Assembly (NCBI GenBank): GCA_019359375.1
Contig: JAHHHL010000027.1
Span: 22,235 to 86,234 of the forward strand
DNA length: 64,000 nt
Direction: 5' to 3'
Origin: Lyngbya sp. HA4199-MV5
GTDB taxonomy: Bacteria; Cyanobacteriota; Cyanobacteriia; Leptolyngbyales; Leptolyngbyaceae
Part shown: positions 1 through 8,412 of the stretch, piece after piece
Numbering within the stretch: position 1 is the stretch's first letter
Layout of the letters: the number at the start of each line of letters is the position of its first letter
Notes under the pieces: model-generated
Told to the model about the DNA's origin: nothing
The model's database searches: none
What the model saw: the letters and a program-made list of their open reading frames with translations, nothing else
Program-made: the position numbers and the translations under genes

Positions 1-435
1 CTGCAAGTTCTGGCTCATGCGTTCACGGCGCAGGTCAAGATAGCGATAGCGCAACCGCAGATCTTCTCGCACGGTTTCCGTTTCAGCCGTAGACACCTGA
101 AAGGGCAGTTGCTTCCGTACCGCGTTGAGAATTTCAATGCGATCGGCGTAGATCTCAACCTCACCCGTGCCTAAACGAGGATTGAGCGAATCATCAGGAC
201 GCTTGGTCACACGACCAGAAATCTGCACGACGTACTCGTTCCGCAGATCGCCAGCATCCTGATAAGAACCAGGAGTCCGTTCGGGATCGCTGACAATTTG
301 CACAATGCCACTGCGATCGCGCAAATCCACGAAAATCACGCCGCCATGATCCCGACGGCGATCGACCCATCCGCAAAGGGAAACTGTCTCTCCAATGTGT
401 TCGGCTCGGAGTTGACCGCAGTAATGGGTTCGCAT
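1..435 (-). CDS. aspS: aspartyl-tRNA synthetase, N-terminal part
   Basis: This enzyme charges tRNA-Asp with aspartate in the cytoplasm. Only the first 145 codons are present; the gene runs off the left edge. The protein starts [18 protein letters not shown] and continues with [18 protein letters not shown], the OB-fold anticodon-binding domain typical of AspRS. The last visible residues, [11 protein letters not shown], are the linker motif that leads into the class II catalytic core. The ATG at 433-435 fits the family's usual N-terminus. Whether it is a discriminating or non-discriminating (Asp/Asn) type cannot be judged from this fragment. Confidence 0.95.
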   Translation of the reverse strand, partial: MRTHYCGQLRAEHIGETVSLCGWVDRRRDHGGVIFVDLRDRSGIVQIVSDPERTPGSYQDAGDLRNEYVVQISGRVTKRPDDSLNPRLGTGEVEIYADRIEILNAVRKQLPFQVSTAETETVREDLRLRYRYLDLRRERMSQNLQ

Positions 436-625
436 GGCGGGTGGAAATCTGCTGAAGGAGTAAGGATGGGTTTAGTCTAGTGGCTTACCGCGATCGATGG
501 ACGGCGGTATGTTACACGGCGCTAGCGTTTTTGAAGTATGGAAAACCCTCCCATTATGCCGCATCTGCACTCCACTTCGTTCGCTAGCGATTCTAATTTC
601 CAGCAAACGCGATGGATTAGCTATC

Positions 626-856
626 AGCGGTTAGCTGTCAGCATGGGGAGTTGTTAGTTGTTGGTTGTTAGTTTTTAGAGAAGAGGGGAGTAGGGAGTAG
701 AGAGTGGGAAAAGTGTTGCGTTCTACCTTCAGCGTTCAGCGTTCAGCCAGCCCTGCGGGAAGCAAGCTACAGCTTTTTAGCCTTCATCCCTCATCCCTCA
801 TCCCCCATCCTCATCCCTCATCCCTCATCCTTCTGCCTCCTGCCCTCTGCCTTTTT
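626..856. repeat. composite STRR block R1
   Basis: This intergenic block is made of short modules: GTTGTTAG-type units, GGGAGTAGGGAGTAG, a unique core reading GTGGGAAAAGTGTTGCGTTC, CAGCGTTCAG units, then CATCCCT and CTCTGCC/CTTCTGCC units. Degenerate heptamer tandem repeats of this kind are known from filamentous cyanobacteria as STRRs. The same module order occurs in inverted orientation at 3385-3600. No gene is seen in it. Confidence 0.85.
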
Positions 857-863
857 CTAAAAC

Positions 864-2366
864 CTAAATGCGTAACAGCGTTGCCAACCCCGCTGGCATG
901 GGCAAAATAATCAGTACCAGCAGACCCAGTGCCAAAATGCCCCACAGGTCGCGGCGATCGTCTAATTCCGTCACATCATTCAGTGCGGGTTCATCAGTAG
1001 CAGGCATTAAGAACAGGAGGATTGCCCAGACGAGCAAATGCGGCTGGACGAGTGAGAGTGTGAGCAGTAATAGACGGGAAACCTGCCCGATCGCCGCTCC
1101 AACGCGCTGCCCAAACATGGCATGGACGATATGCCCACCATCTAATTGACCGACGGGCATCAAATTGAACGCGGTCACAACCAGACCCAAAACACCAGCC
1201 ACTGCGACCGGATGCAGATGAACGCCAAAGCCATCAGTTAACGCATTGCCCAGAGCCAGTTTGCTCAAGAGAGCCAGTAGGATAGAAAAACTGGGGTCAA
1301 GTGCTTGAAAGTTGAACACTTCAAATTTTTCAGGTAACCGCACAACCTCTGAGTGAGCCAGCCCCCACAGCAGCAATGGCAGCGCCACCACAAACCCCGC
1401 GATCGGACCTGCAATCCCCACATCGAACAAGGCGCGACGATTGGGAATGGGCGATCGAATTTGAATGAAGGCTCCAAACGTGCCAAAGGGAAACAGCGGA
1501 ATCGGAATCACGGGAATGAAGTAAGGCAGCGTTGCTTTGATTTTGTAGCGACGCGCCGTGAGGTAGTGCCCCAACTCATGAATGCCCAAAATGGTCATCA
1601 GCGCCAACGCATAGGGCAATCCTGTTGCCAGCGTTGTGGGAGAAAGCTGTACCGCTTTCTTTTCTAAATCTAGCCACGCCAGAGTGGTCGTAAAAAACGT
1701 GGCAATGAACAAGCCGATCGCCAAAAGCGGACGGCTAACAACTTCTTTGCGGGGCTTGACACCGGGTACTGCCGCGTCTGCTGCTGCTTGAGCCTGTGGG
1801 TTTGGCACTAGCACAAAGAATGGTTTCTGGTTCGTGCCTTCTTGGAATACCAGGTAGAAGCGATCGCCAAACGCTTCCGCCACGTTCTCCTGAATGGTTT
1901 GATAGGCAACCTCTGGTTTGCTGCGTAGTTGCCCACGACAAATTACTGCCTGGGGGCGATACTCAACGTTTTGCAGGTAGTAGACTGACCAGGGAAAGCA
2001 GTTTTGCAGGCTGGTTTCTTCTGCCTTGTCGATCGGGCGTGGAGTAGCTGGAAGGTTTACAGACTCTTTCGGTACTTCTGCTGGTGGCTCTTGCCCCTCT
2101 GCGGCAGTGGAATTGACGGGTGGAGGTGAAATGCGATTCCGCTGAATGAGAAACCAGTACACCAACAAGCAAACCGCTGACAAAATGAGGATAGTCTCCG
2201 ATGGCATAGGTTTCCCTTTTGCCAGGACCCAACCGCTCGACACGATCGCCGGAGCCATCGCCACTAGCCAGAGCAACCAGACGGGCGATCGGGTGACATT
2301 CGCCACACGCTGCACGATAAAGTAAGTGATTAGCCCTAACAGGAACAGCAAAATTAACGGATTCAT
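864..2366 (-). CDS. site-2 protease family (M50) membrane metalloprotease
   Basis: This is an intramembrane zinc protease, presumably in the plasma or thylakoid membrane. The 500-residue protein starts with two hydrophobic segments (about 1-25 and 30-75), followed by a soluble region (about 75-220). It then has a multi-helix M50 core containing HELGH at about residue 263 and LDGGH at about 408, the expected zinc ligands. The layout resembles the EGY1-type branch of S2P shared by cyanobacteria and plastids, rather than RseP, because no PDZ domain is evident. The substrate is unknown. It is probably monocistronic and is bracketed by STRR block R1. Confidence 0.9.
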   Translation of the reverse strand: MNPLILLFLLGLITYFIVQRVANVTRSPVWLLWLVAMAPAIVSSGWVLAKGKPMPSETILILSAVCLLVYWFLIQRNRISPPPVNSTAAEGQEPPAEVPKESVNLPATPRPIDKAEETSLQNCFPWSVYYLQNVEYRPQAVICRGQLRSKPEVAYQTIQENVAEAFGDRFYLVFQEGTNQKPFFVLVPNPQAQAAADAAVPGVKPRKEVVSRPLLAIGLFIATFFTTTLAWLDLEKKAVQLSPTTLATGLPYALALMTILGIHELGHYLTARRYKIKATLPYFIPVIPIPLFPFGTFGAFIQIRSPIPNRRALFDVGIAGPIAGFVVALPLLLWGLAHSEVVRLPEKFEVFNFQALDPSFSILLALLSKLALGNALTDGFGVHLHPVAVAGVLGLVVTAFNLMPVGQLDGGHIVHAMFGQRVGAAIGQVSRLLLLTLSLVQPHLLVWAILLFLMPATDEPALNDVTELDDRRDLWGILALGLLVLIILPMPAGLATLLRI

Positions 2367-2668
2367 GTGCCTAGCCTCATTGGGCTGGAAGAACGTATGA
2401 CCTCAAACAATGCCAGCGGTTAGATGAAGACGGCAAAACTGTAAGGCACAACGCATCATAACAATCTCAGTCATACTTGCTGACGTGCCGCTCAACGTTT
2501 CTTCGCCAACCTTCAGACTCTTTGCGCCGCGAACTCCTCTACCAGAACCCATTTAGTTTAAAAGCCAACCGACCGAAATGCACGCTATCTATAGCCATCC
2601 TAAAGGAGTTCTGCACCCTGATGCATCCAATTAAATGCTGAGAAACGCTGAGATTCTACTTTCTGCCT
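2367..2668. other. intergenic region between divergent genes
   Basis: About 300 bases separate the divergent S2P and MBL-fold genes and must hold the promoters of both. I see no RNA gene and no convincing stem-loop. Unlike most gaps in this window it contains no STRR modules. Confidence 0.5.
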
Positions 2669-3430
2669 GTGTTTAGCTTCTTTCGCCCCTCTTTGCCTGT
2701 GTCTTTAGATCATCCTCAATCTGCTTTGCCGAACCCATCACGGGTATCAGCGAGCCAAACAACGGCTTCTACAAAGCAACCGCGTCTGCTATTGCACCAG
2801 CCGGACGATCGGGCAGCCATTTTTGCGTTCCCACCCAATCGGGACACGTTAGGCGGCACGGCGTATCTACTCGTTGAAACCGTCAATATTCTCATAGATT
2901 GCCCTGCTTGGAACGAAACCACTCAGGACTTTTTGCACGCGCAGGGTGGTGTCCATACCCTCGTTCTTACCCATCGGGGCGGCATTGGGCAGGCGAAAGC
3001 CATTCAGCAAGCCTTTAGCTGCCAGATTTTAGTCCAAGAACAGGAAGCCTACTTGCTACCAGGGCTAACCGTTACCTCGTTTGAACAGACCTTTACCCTG
3101 ACACCGCAAACCCAGGCTCTCTGGACTCCCGGACACTCTCCCGGCTCCTCCTGTCTGTATCACAGCAGCTACGGCGGTGTTCTCTTTGTGGGTCGTCATT
3201 TGCTACCCAATCCTCAAGGACACCTGCTGCCGCTCAAAACGCCCAAAACCTTCCACTGGCAACGACAACTCAAAAGCGTGCAAAAACTTTTGGATCAATT
3301 CCAGCCAGAAACCTTGCAGTGGGTTTGCCCCGGAGCCAATCTTGGCTTTCTGAGGGGGCGATCGATCGTTGAGAAGGGGTATGAGGCGATCGGGAGGGAT
3401 GAGGGACGAGGGATGAGGACTAAAGGCTAA
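2669..3430 (+). CDS. degenerate metallo-beta-lactamase-fold protein
   Basis: The 253-residue protein has the MBL-fold pattern: LLVETVNILIDCPAW, then LVLTHRGGIGQ, then WTPGHSPGSSCLY, then GGVLFVGRHLLP. The metal-binding motif HxHxDH is reduced to THRGGIGQ, and the aspartate expected after the LF strand is missing. Only the histidine of PGHSPGS is retained, so hydrolase activity is doubtful. The chosen start is GTG at 2669; no strong RBS is visible. The last dozen residues (GRDEGRGMRTKG) are encoded by the adjacent STRR block, so the original C-terminus has probably been replaced. Confidence 0.75.
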   Translation: MFSFFRPSLPVSLDHPQSALPNPSRVSASQTTASTKQPRLLLHQPDDRAAIFAFPPNRDTLGGTAYLLVETVNILIDCPAWNETTQDFLHAQGGVHTLVLTHRGGIGQAKAIQQAFSCQILVQEQEAYLLPGLTVTSFEQTFTLTPQTQALWTPGHSPGSSCLYHSSYGGVLFVGRHLLPNPQGHLLPLKTPKTFHWQRQLKSVQKLLDQFQPETLQWVCPGANLGFLRGRSIVEKGYEAIGRDEGRGMRTKG

Positions 3431-3600
3431 AGGCTAAAGGCTAAAGGCTGACCGCTGAAGGTAGAACGCAACACTTTTCCCACTCCCTACTCCCTACTCC
3501 CCCTCTTCTCTAACAACCCTAGCGAAGCCATGCCGAAGGCTTTACAACTAACAACCAACAACTCCCCTGCCCCCTTGCCCCCTCACTCCTCACTCCTCAC
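3385..3600. repeat. composite STRR block R2, inverted copy of R1
   Basis: The block contains GGGATGAGG units, four CTAAAGG-type units, the unique core complementary to that in R1, CTCCCTA units, a CGAAGCCATGCCGAAGGC module, ACAACTAACAACCAAC units and CACTCCT units. Read on the reverse strand, the module order matches R1 (626-856). The stretch of about 60 bp at 3452-3511 is nearly identical to 677-735. The left end overlaps the 3' end of the MBL-fold gene. Confidence 0.85.
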
Positions 3601-3678
3601 CCCTCTCTTCCCCCTCCCGCTAGAAATTCTCCCGCCAGTCCGTTACACTCTCTACCATTGCACAAGGAGTCAATGCTG

Positions 3679-4119
3679 ATGACCCACGACGTAAGCCAGT
3701 GGTTGACTGAGATTAAAACGTTGCGGCAGCAGTTGACAGATGCCCAGCAAGACCGTGAACAGGCGTATACCAGTGCAGCGAATTGGCAGCGGCTGTACGA
3801 AATGGAAGCACAACAACGACGGCAAGAAGTAGCCCGAACCCGGCAAACGATCGCCGACCTGACGCAAGAACTCCAGCAGCTTAAGGGAACGTCGCCCTTA
3901 GAGGGGGGTATAGAGGCTGATCCCGCAACCATTCGAGCCGAAGTAGAAAAGCTGCAAACGGTAGCAGAACTCCAGCAAAAGCTCCTTGAAGCGTTGACGG
4001 AGCGCGATCGTCTCTCGCAAGCCCTCAAGCTAGAACAAGCAAACCATATGCAGACACGCAAAGGCTTGACGACAGCGTTGGGAGACGCGATCGATATGCT
4101 CTCGAAGGATAAAGGATGA
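3679..4119 (+). CDS. hypothetical coiled-coil protein
   Basis: The family is not recognised. The product of about 146 residues is highly charged, rich in Gln, Glu and Arg, and almost entirely predicted coiled coil (LRQQLTDAQQDREQAY, then a second helix from about residue 95). It has no signal peptide or membrane segment, so it is probably a cytoplasmic structural or adaptor protein. AAGGAG at 3664-3669 lies 9 bases before ATG 3679 and only 3 before ATG 3673, which favours the start at 3679. A TTG at 3658 is less likely. It is isolated between two STRR blocks. Confidence 0.7.
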   Translation: MTHDVSQWLTEIKTLRQQLTDAQQDREQAYTSAANWQRLYEMEAQQRRQEVARTRQTIADLTQELQQLKGTSPLEGGIEADPATIRAEVEKLQTVAELQQKLLEALTERDRLSQALKLEQANHMQTRKGLTTALGDAIDMLSKDKG

Positions 4120-4347
4120 AGTATGAAGGATAAAAAGTTTTGAGTCGGAAGAAAGCGATCAGCGGTCAGCTTAGGAGTTGTTAGTTGTTAGTTGTTAGTG
4201 CATGAGACCTTCCTGACTCCTTCTAAAAACCAAAAACTAAAAGCCTTTCTGGTATGCCCATAGGGCTTTACAACTCCCTTGCCTTCTGCCCTCTGCCTTC
4301 TGCCTTCCTTCCCCATGCCTCCCCTTTTAGCCTTTATCCTTCATCCT
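4120..4347. repeat. composite STRR block
   Basis: The block contains AGTTGTTAGTTGTTAG units, a module reading GACTCCTTCTAAAAAC, a module AGCCTTTCTGGTATGCCC followed by GGGCTTTACAAC, CTTCTGCCCTCTGCC heptamer arrays and TTTAGCCTTTATCC units. Several modules recur at 6219-6370, one of them in the opposite orientation. It separates convergent genes and no ORF of its own is credible. Confidence 0.8.
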
Positions 4348-5178
4348 TTAGCCTTTCTGATACGAGCACCAGTCGCTCCAGCTCCCGGCGTAGAGTTTGC
4401 CTGTTTGGATGCCTGCAAGCCCCAGAGACAGCAGATTCACGCAGGCAGTTACGCCAGAACCACAGTAAACGATCAGTTCTTGTGCGGATTCTACGTCGTG
4501 CCATCGTTGACGCTGTGCCTCGGCTGGAAGAACGTAGCCGTTGGCATCGGTCACGGTTTGCCAGGGGTAATTGACGGCTCCGGGGATGTGTCCGGCGATC
4601 GGGTCGATGGGTTCATGTTCACCCCAGTAGCGTTCGGCTTCGCGGGAATCAACCAAGACGACTCCAGGTTCCGCTTTCCGTGCTTTCACAGCAGCAATAT
4701 CCGCTACCAGATCAGGGCGCGATCGCGGCACAAAATTTCCGGCTTTGGGTGTGGGAACAGCCTGTGTTACGGGGTAGCCTGCTGCCTTCCAGCCTGCAAA
4801 ACCGCCATCAAGCACTGCAACCCGATCGTGCCCCAGGTAGCGCAGAAGCCACCACAACCGCGACGCAAACGCCAACCGTGAGTCGTCGTAGGTAACCACG
4901 AATGTTGGAGTCTCTGCCGTTGAATCAATGCCCATTGCAGAAAGCTTGCTGGACAGTTGAGCCACATCTGGCAGCGGATGCCGTCCGCCATGCTCACCAA
5001 CGGGGCTGGAAAGATCGTGATTTAAGTCCAGATAAACGGCTCCTGAAATGTGGCTTGCCTGGTACTGCTCCTGTCCCAGCGTTGGCGGCATGAGCGCAAA
5101 ACGGCAGTCGGCGATCGCCACCTGTGGATCGTCAAGATGCTCAAAGAGCCATGCTGCTGAGACAACCTGAGCGTTCAT
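4348..5178 (-). CDS. sseA: sulfurtransferase, tandem rhodanese domains
   Basis: The enzyme transfers sulfane sulfur, probably from 3-mercaptopyruvate or thiosulfate, to an acceptor such as cyanide or a thiol. The 276-residue protein has two rhodanese domains. The N-terminal inactive one ends near residue 135 (AVLDGGFAGWKAAGYP). The C-terminal one carries the active-site loop YCGSGVTA with the catalytic Cys at about 239. The CGSGVTA loop resembles mercaptopyruvate sulfurtransferases more than classical thiosulfate rhodaneses. The ATG at 5176-5178 begins MNAQVVSAAWLFEHL, the family's usual N-terminus; an upstream in-frame extension to 5304 looks like leader sequence. Confidence 0.9.
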   Translation of the reverse strand: MNAQVVSAAWLFEHLDDPQVAIADCRFALMPPTLGQEQYQASHISGAVYLDLNHDLSSPVGEHGGRHPLPDVAQLSSKLSAMGIDSTAETPTFVVTYDDSRLAFASRLWWLLRYLGHDRVAVLDGGFAGWKAAGYPVTQAVPTPKAGNFVPRSRPDLVADIAAVKARKAEPGVVLVDSREAERYWGEHEPIDPIAGHIPGAVNYPWQTVTDANGYVLPAEAQRQRWHDVESAQELIVYCGSGVTACVNLLSLGLAGIQTGKLYAGSWSDWCSYQKG

Positions 5179-5372
5179 TGATACACCGTTAGAGGTTAGA
5201 CTTTCAACTTTAGACCTTACATGGAGACGCTTCAAGGGTGCGTTGAGCGAAGAGGTCCATTTCCTACTGGGTTCATCGCTTGCGGGTCTGCATGTAAACC
5301 TCAAGACTCCGCTATTCTTTAGACAGATCGTTTGTCTATGTCACTCTTGTCTGCGTCACTGAAGGTAACGTT

Positions 5373-6218
5373 GTGAAGTCACTGGTTCGGCTTGGGATTG
5401 TGCTGGCGATCGTGCTCTTTGGGCTAATCACCTATTGCAACAACACCGCTGAGAATTTCTTAACAGGCGAAATTCAGCATGTGCAGCTTTCAGCACCGCA
5501 GGAGATTTTTCTAGGACGGCGGGCAAAACGTTACATGGCGGCTCAGTTTGGTGGCATTCATCCCGATCGGCTGCTCCAGCAGTATGTGAGCCAGGTTGGT
5601 CAGCAGGTGGTAGCGCGATCGACCGCTGCTAAAGCTTCCTACCCGTTTGAGTTTCACTTGCTGCACGATGCTCGCACGGTCAATGCAGTGGCTCTTCCAG
5701 GAGGTCAGGTTTTTCTCACCGTGGCGCTGCTCAAACGGTTGACTTCAGAAGCTCAACTGGCAGCCGTGCTGAGTCATGAAGTGGCGCACGTCGTCGCTCG
5801 TCATGGGGCAGAACATTTGGCAAAACAGCCCTTCAGCCCAATCTTGGGCGGTGCCATTGATGCGGCTGCAAAGGCGAGTGAAAAAAGCGACCGGCAAGAA
5901 GACGCGCTCAAACAGGCAATCAATCAGTTGGTTAATCTTCGCTACGGACGCGATGATGAGTTGGAGAGCGATCGACTAGCCCTCCGCTTTATGACCGAAG
6001 CAGGCTACGATCCGCAAGGGATCGTGCAGTTGATGCAAATGCTCAATGCCGCACGCCAGAACGGTTCACCAGCCGCCTTTTTTAGCAATCACCCCAGCCC
6101 CGACAATCGCGTCAAGCGCTTACAAACACTCATCACCCAAACCTACCCGCAAGGCACTCCCCGCAGTTTAAAAGATAACCGCGAGACGTTCGCTCAAATT
6201 GTGCAGACGAGGTTGTGA
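5373..6218 (+). CDS. M48 family zinc metalloprotease
   Basis: This is a membrane-anchored or periplasmic peptidase of the BepA/Oma1-like M48 family, probably involved in envelope protein quality control. An N-terminal hydrophobic segment (residues 5-22) acts as signal or anchor. HEVAH at about 135-139 supplies two zinc ligands and the catalytic Glu, and the ELESD motif (Glu near 198) supplies the third ligand. A C-terminal SNHPSPDNRVKRL segment is typical of the family. It starts at GTG 5373, preceded by GAAGG. No TPR domain follows, so it is shorter than BepA. Confidence 0.9.
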   Translation: MKSLVRLGIVLAIVLFGLITYCNNTAENFLTGEIQHVQLSAPQEIFLGRRAKRYMAAQFGGIHPDRLLQQYVSQVGQQVVARSTAAKASYPFEFHLLHDARTVNAVALPGGQVFLTVALLKRLTSEAQLAAVLSHEVAHVVARHGAEHLAKQPFSPILGGAIDAAAKASEKSDRQEDALKQAINQLVNLRYGRDDELESDRLALRFMTEAGYDPQGIVQLMQMLNAARQNGSPAAFFSNHPSPDNRVKRLQTLITQTYPQGTPRSLKDNRETFAQIVQTRL

Positions 6219-6370
6219 GAGAGGGTGTAGGGAACAGGGGACAGGGGACAGGGGGGTAGTTTTTAGAAGGAGTCAGGAACGGATCATCCACTAACAGCCT
6301 TTCTGGTATACCCAAAGGTCTTTACAACTAACAACTAACAACTAGCAACTAACAACCTCTTTAGCCCTCT
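6219..6370. repeat. composite STRR block
   Basis: The block contains GGGGACA units, a module GTTTTTAGAAGGAGTCA that is the reverse complement of one at about 4213-4229, a module AGCCTTTCTGGTATACCC then GGTCTTTACAAC matching about 4238-4272, AACTAACAACTAACAACT units, and CTCTGCC units. It fills most of the gap between the M48 and ABC genes. Confidence 0.8.
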
Positions 6371-6413
6371 GCCTCCTCTCACAACCCCGATCGCCAAAAG
6401 CTATCGTAGGAGG

Positions 6414-8252
6414 ATGAGGAATTTTCAACAAAATCGACTGAGGCAGCGCTGGCAGAGTTTACGGCAGTCGTTGTCGATGTATCAATATTGCGGACGGGCG
6501 ATCGCCCTGGTGTGGACAACCAATCGCGCACTGACCATTGCTTTAATGATTCTGACCCTGATCGCGGGCTTGCTGCCGGGTGCGATCGCCTACGTGGGCA
6601 AGCTGATTGTGGATGGGGTGGTGCAGGCAGCGCGATCGGGCTTGGCGGGCGATCGGTGGCACACCCTGACGTATTTAGGCATTGAAGCGGGGCTGATTGC
6701 GCTCCAGGCAGGCTGCAAGCAAGGGTTGGCGCTGTGTCAATCGCTGCTGCGTGCGTTACTGGGGCACAAGGTTAACGTGCTGATTTTAGAAAAGGCGCTG
6801 ACCCTGGATATTTCGCACTTTGAGGATTCAGAGTTTTACGACAAAATGGCGCGGGCACGGCGAGAGGCTTCCAGTCGTCCGCTGAGCCTGGTGGGTCGTA
6901 CCTTTAGCCTGGTGCAGGATACCCTTTCGCTGCTGACCTATGGGGGGTTGCTGTTGAACTTTTCGATCTGGGCAGTGCTGGTGCTCATGGTCGCCGCCAT
7001 CCCTGCCTTTATTGCCGAGACGCGCTTTGCGGGTGAAGCCTTCCGTCTCTTCCGTTGGCGTGCCCCGGAAACTCGGCAGCAAAACTATCTGGAATGGCTG
7101 TTGTCCAACGATACGGCAGCAATGGAGGTCAAGCTGTACCAATTGGGTCCCATGCTGTTGCGCCGCTACCGTAATATCTTCCGCCAACTCTACGGCGAAG
7201 ATCGGGATTTGACGATTCGACGCGGGCTATGGAGCTACGTTTTGGGACTCGTGAGTACCCTTGCCTTCTATGCTGCCTACGTGTGGATTGTAGTAGAGGC
7301 GATCGCAGGCTCGATCTCCCTGGGTGATCTGACGATGTATCTGGTGGTGTTTCGGCAGGGGCAGACGACCTTTGCGTCTGTGCTGAGCGCGATCGGTGGC
7401 ATGTACGAAGATAGTCTGTACCTGTCAAACCTGTACGAATATCTGGAACAGCCGATTCCAAAGGCGCTTGGGCAGGCGACGAAAGGCTTGCTAATCGGGG
7501 ATGGGTTACGCTTCGAGAACGTTAGTTTTGGTTATCCCGGCAGCATTCAGCCAGCGCTGCAAGACATCTCGCTGCACCTGAAACCGGGCGAAAAGCTGGC
7601 GATCGTCGGTGAAAATGGCTCCGGCAAAACAACCCTGATTAAGCTGCTGACCCGACTGTACACCCCAGACAGTGGGCGCATTCTTTTGGATGGACTGGAT
7701 CTGCGTGAGTGGGATCGGGACGTACTTCAGCAGCGCATTGGCGTGATTTTTCAAAACTTTGTGCGCTACCAATTTACCGTTGGCGAAAACATTGGTGCAG
7801 GCGATGTCGCCTACATGGAGGATGAAGCCCGCTGGCACGATGCCGCCGATAAGGGGACTGCTCAGCCCTTTATTGAAACCTTGCCCGATAGCTATCACAC
7901 CCAACTGGGACGCTGGTTCAAAAGCGGTCGTGAGCTATCTGGCGGGCAGTGGCAAAAGATCGCTCTGTCCCGTGCCTTTATGCGATCGCAAGCCGATATC
8001 CTCGTACTGGATGAGCCTACCTCCGCAATGGATGCCGAAGCCGAAGTCCGCATCTTTGACCACTTTCGCGCCATGACCCAAACCCAAATGGCGATTCTCA
8101 TCTCCCACCGCTTCTCCACTGTGCGGATGGCAGACCAGATCATGGTGCTTCAGGAAGGCAAAATTGTGGAACAGGGCACCCACGAAGCACTCGTGCGATC
8201 GGGCGGACGGTATGCCCAGCTTTTCTCACTGCAAGCGGCGGGGTATCGGTAG
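6414..8252 (+). CDS. ABC transporter, fused permease-ATPase
   Basis: This half-size ABC exporter (612 residues) probably works as a homodimer in the cytoplasmic membrane. A six-helix transmembrane domain covers about residues 25-330. The nucleotide-binding domain carries Walker A GENGSGKTT (about 398-406), signature LSGGQ (about 507), Walker B ILVLDEPTS (about 530) and the H-loop ISHRFSTV. The substrate cannot be told from sequence. AGGAGG touches the ATG at 6414, which is too close for an ideal RBS, so initiation slightly downstream is possible. It is flanked by STRR blocks and not obviously in an operon. Confidence 0.92.
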   Translation: MRNFQQNRLRQRWQSLRQSLSMYQYCGRAIALVWTTNRALTIALMILTLIAGLLPGAIAYVGKLIVDGVVQAARSGLAGDRWHTLTYLGIEAGLIALQAGCKQGLALCQSLLRALLGHKVNVLILEKALTLDISHFEDSEFYDKMARARREASSRPLSLVGRTFSLVQDTLSLLTYGGLLLNFSIWAVLVLMVAAIPAFIAETRFAGEAFRLFRWRAPETRQQNYLEWLLSNDTAAMEVKLYQLGPMLLRRYRNIFRQLYGEDRDLTIRRGLWSYVLGLVSTLAFYAAYVWIVVEAIAGSISLGDLTMYLVVFRQGQTTFASVLSAIGGMYEDSLYLSNLYEYLEQPIPKALGQATKGLLIGDGLRFENVSFGYPGSIQPALQDISLHLKPGEKLAIVGENGSGKTTLIKLLTRLYTPDSGRILLDGLDLREWDRDVLQQRIGVIFQNFVRYQFTVGENIGAGDVAYMEDEARWHDAADKGTAQPFIETLPDSYHTQLGRWFKSGRELSGGQWQKIALSRAFMRSQADILVLDEPTSAMDAEAEVRIFDHFRAMTQTQMAILISHRFSTVRMADQIMVLQEGKIVEQGTHEALVRSGGRYAQLFSLQAAGYR

Positions 8253-8412
8253 AGGGGTGTAGGGTGTGGGGTGTGGGGTGTAGGGAAGAGTTTTAAGTTG
8301 ATTGAGCGGTCAGCAGTCAGCTCTTTAGCCTTTAGCCTTCACTCATCTCTCATCCCTCATCCTTCTGCCCCTTGCCTTCTGCCCCTTGCCTTCTGCCCTC
8401 TGCCTTCATCCT
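8253..8412. repeat. STRR block overlapping the 3' end of the dipeptidase gene
   Basis: The block contains GTGTGGG/GTGTAGG units, CAGCGGTCAG-type units, TTTAGCC units, CATCCCTCATCC, and a CTTCTGCCCCTTGCC heptamer array. The right end (8350-8412) is translated on the reverse strand as the C-terminus of the VanX-like protein. Confidence 0.85.

Noticed and set aside
4279..4881. 200-codon forward ORF
   Set aside because: It starts in repeat DNA and is antisense to the sulfurtransferase.
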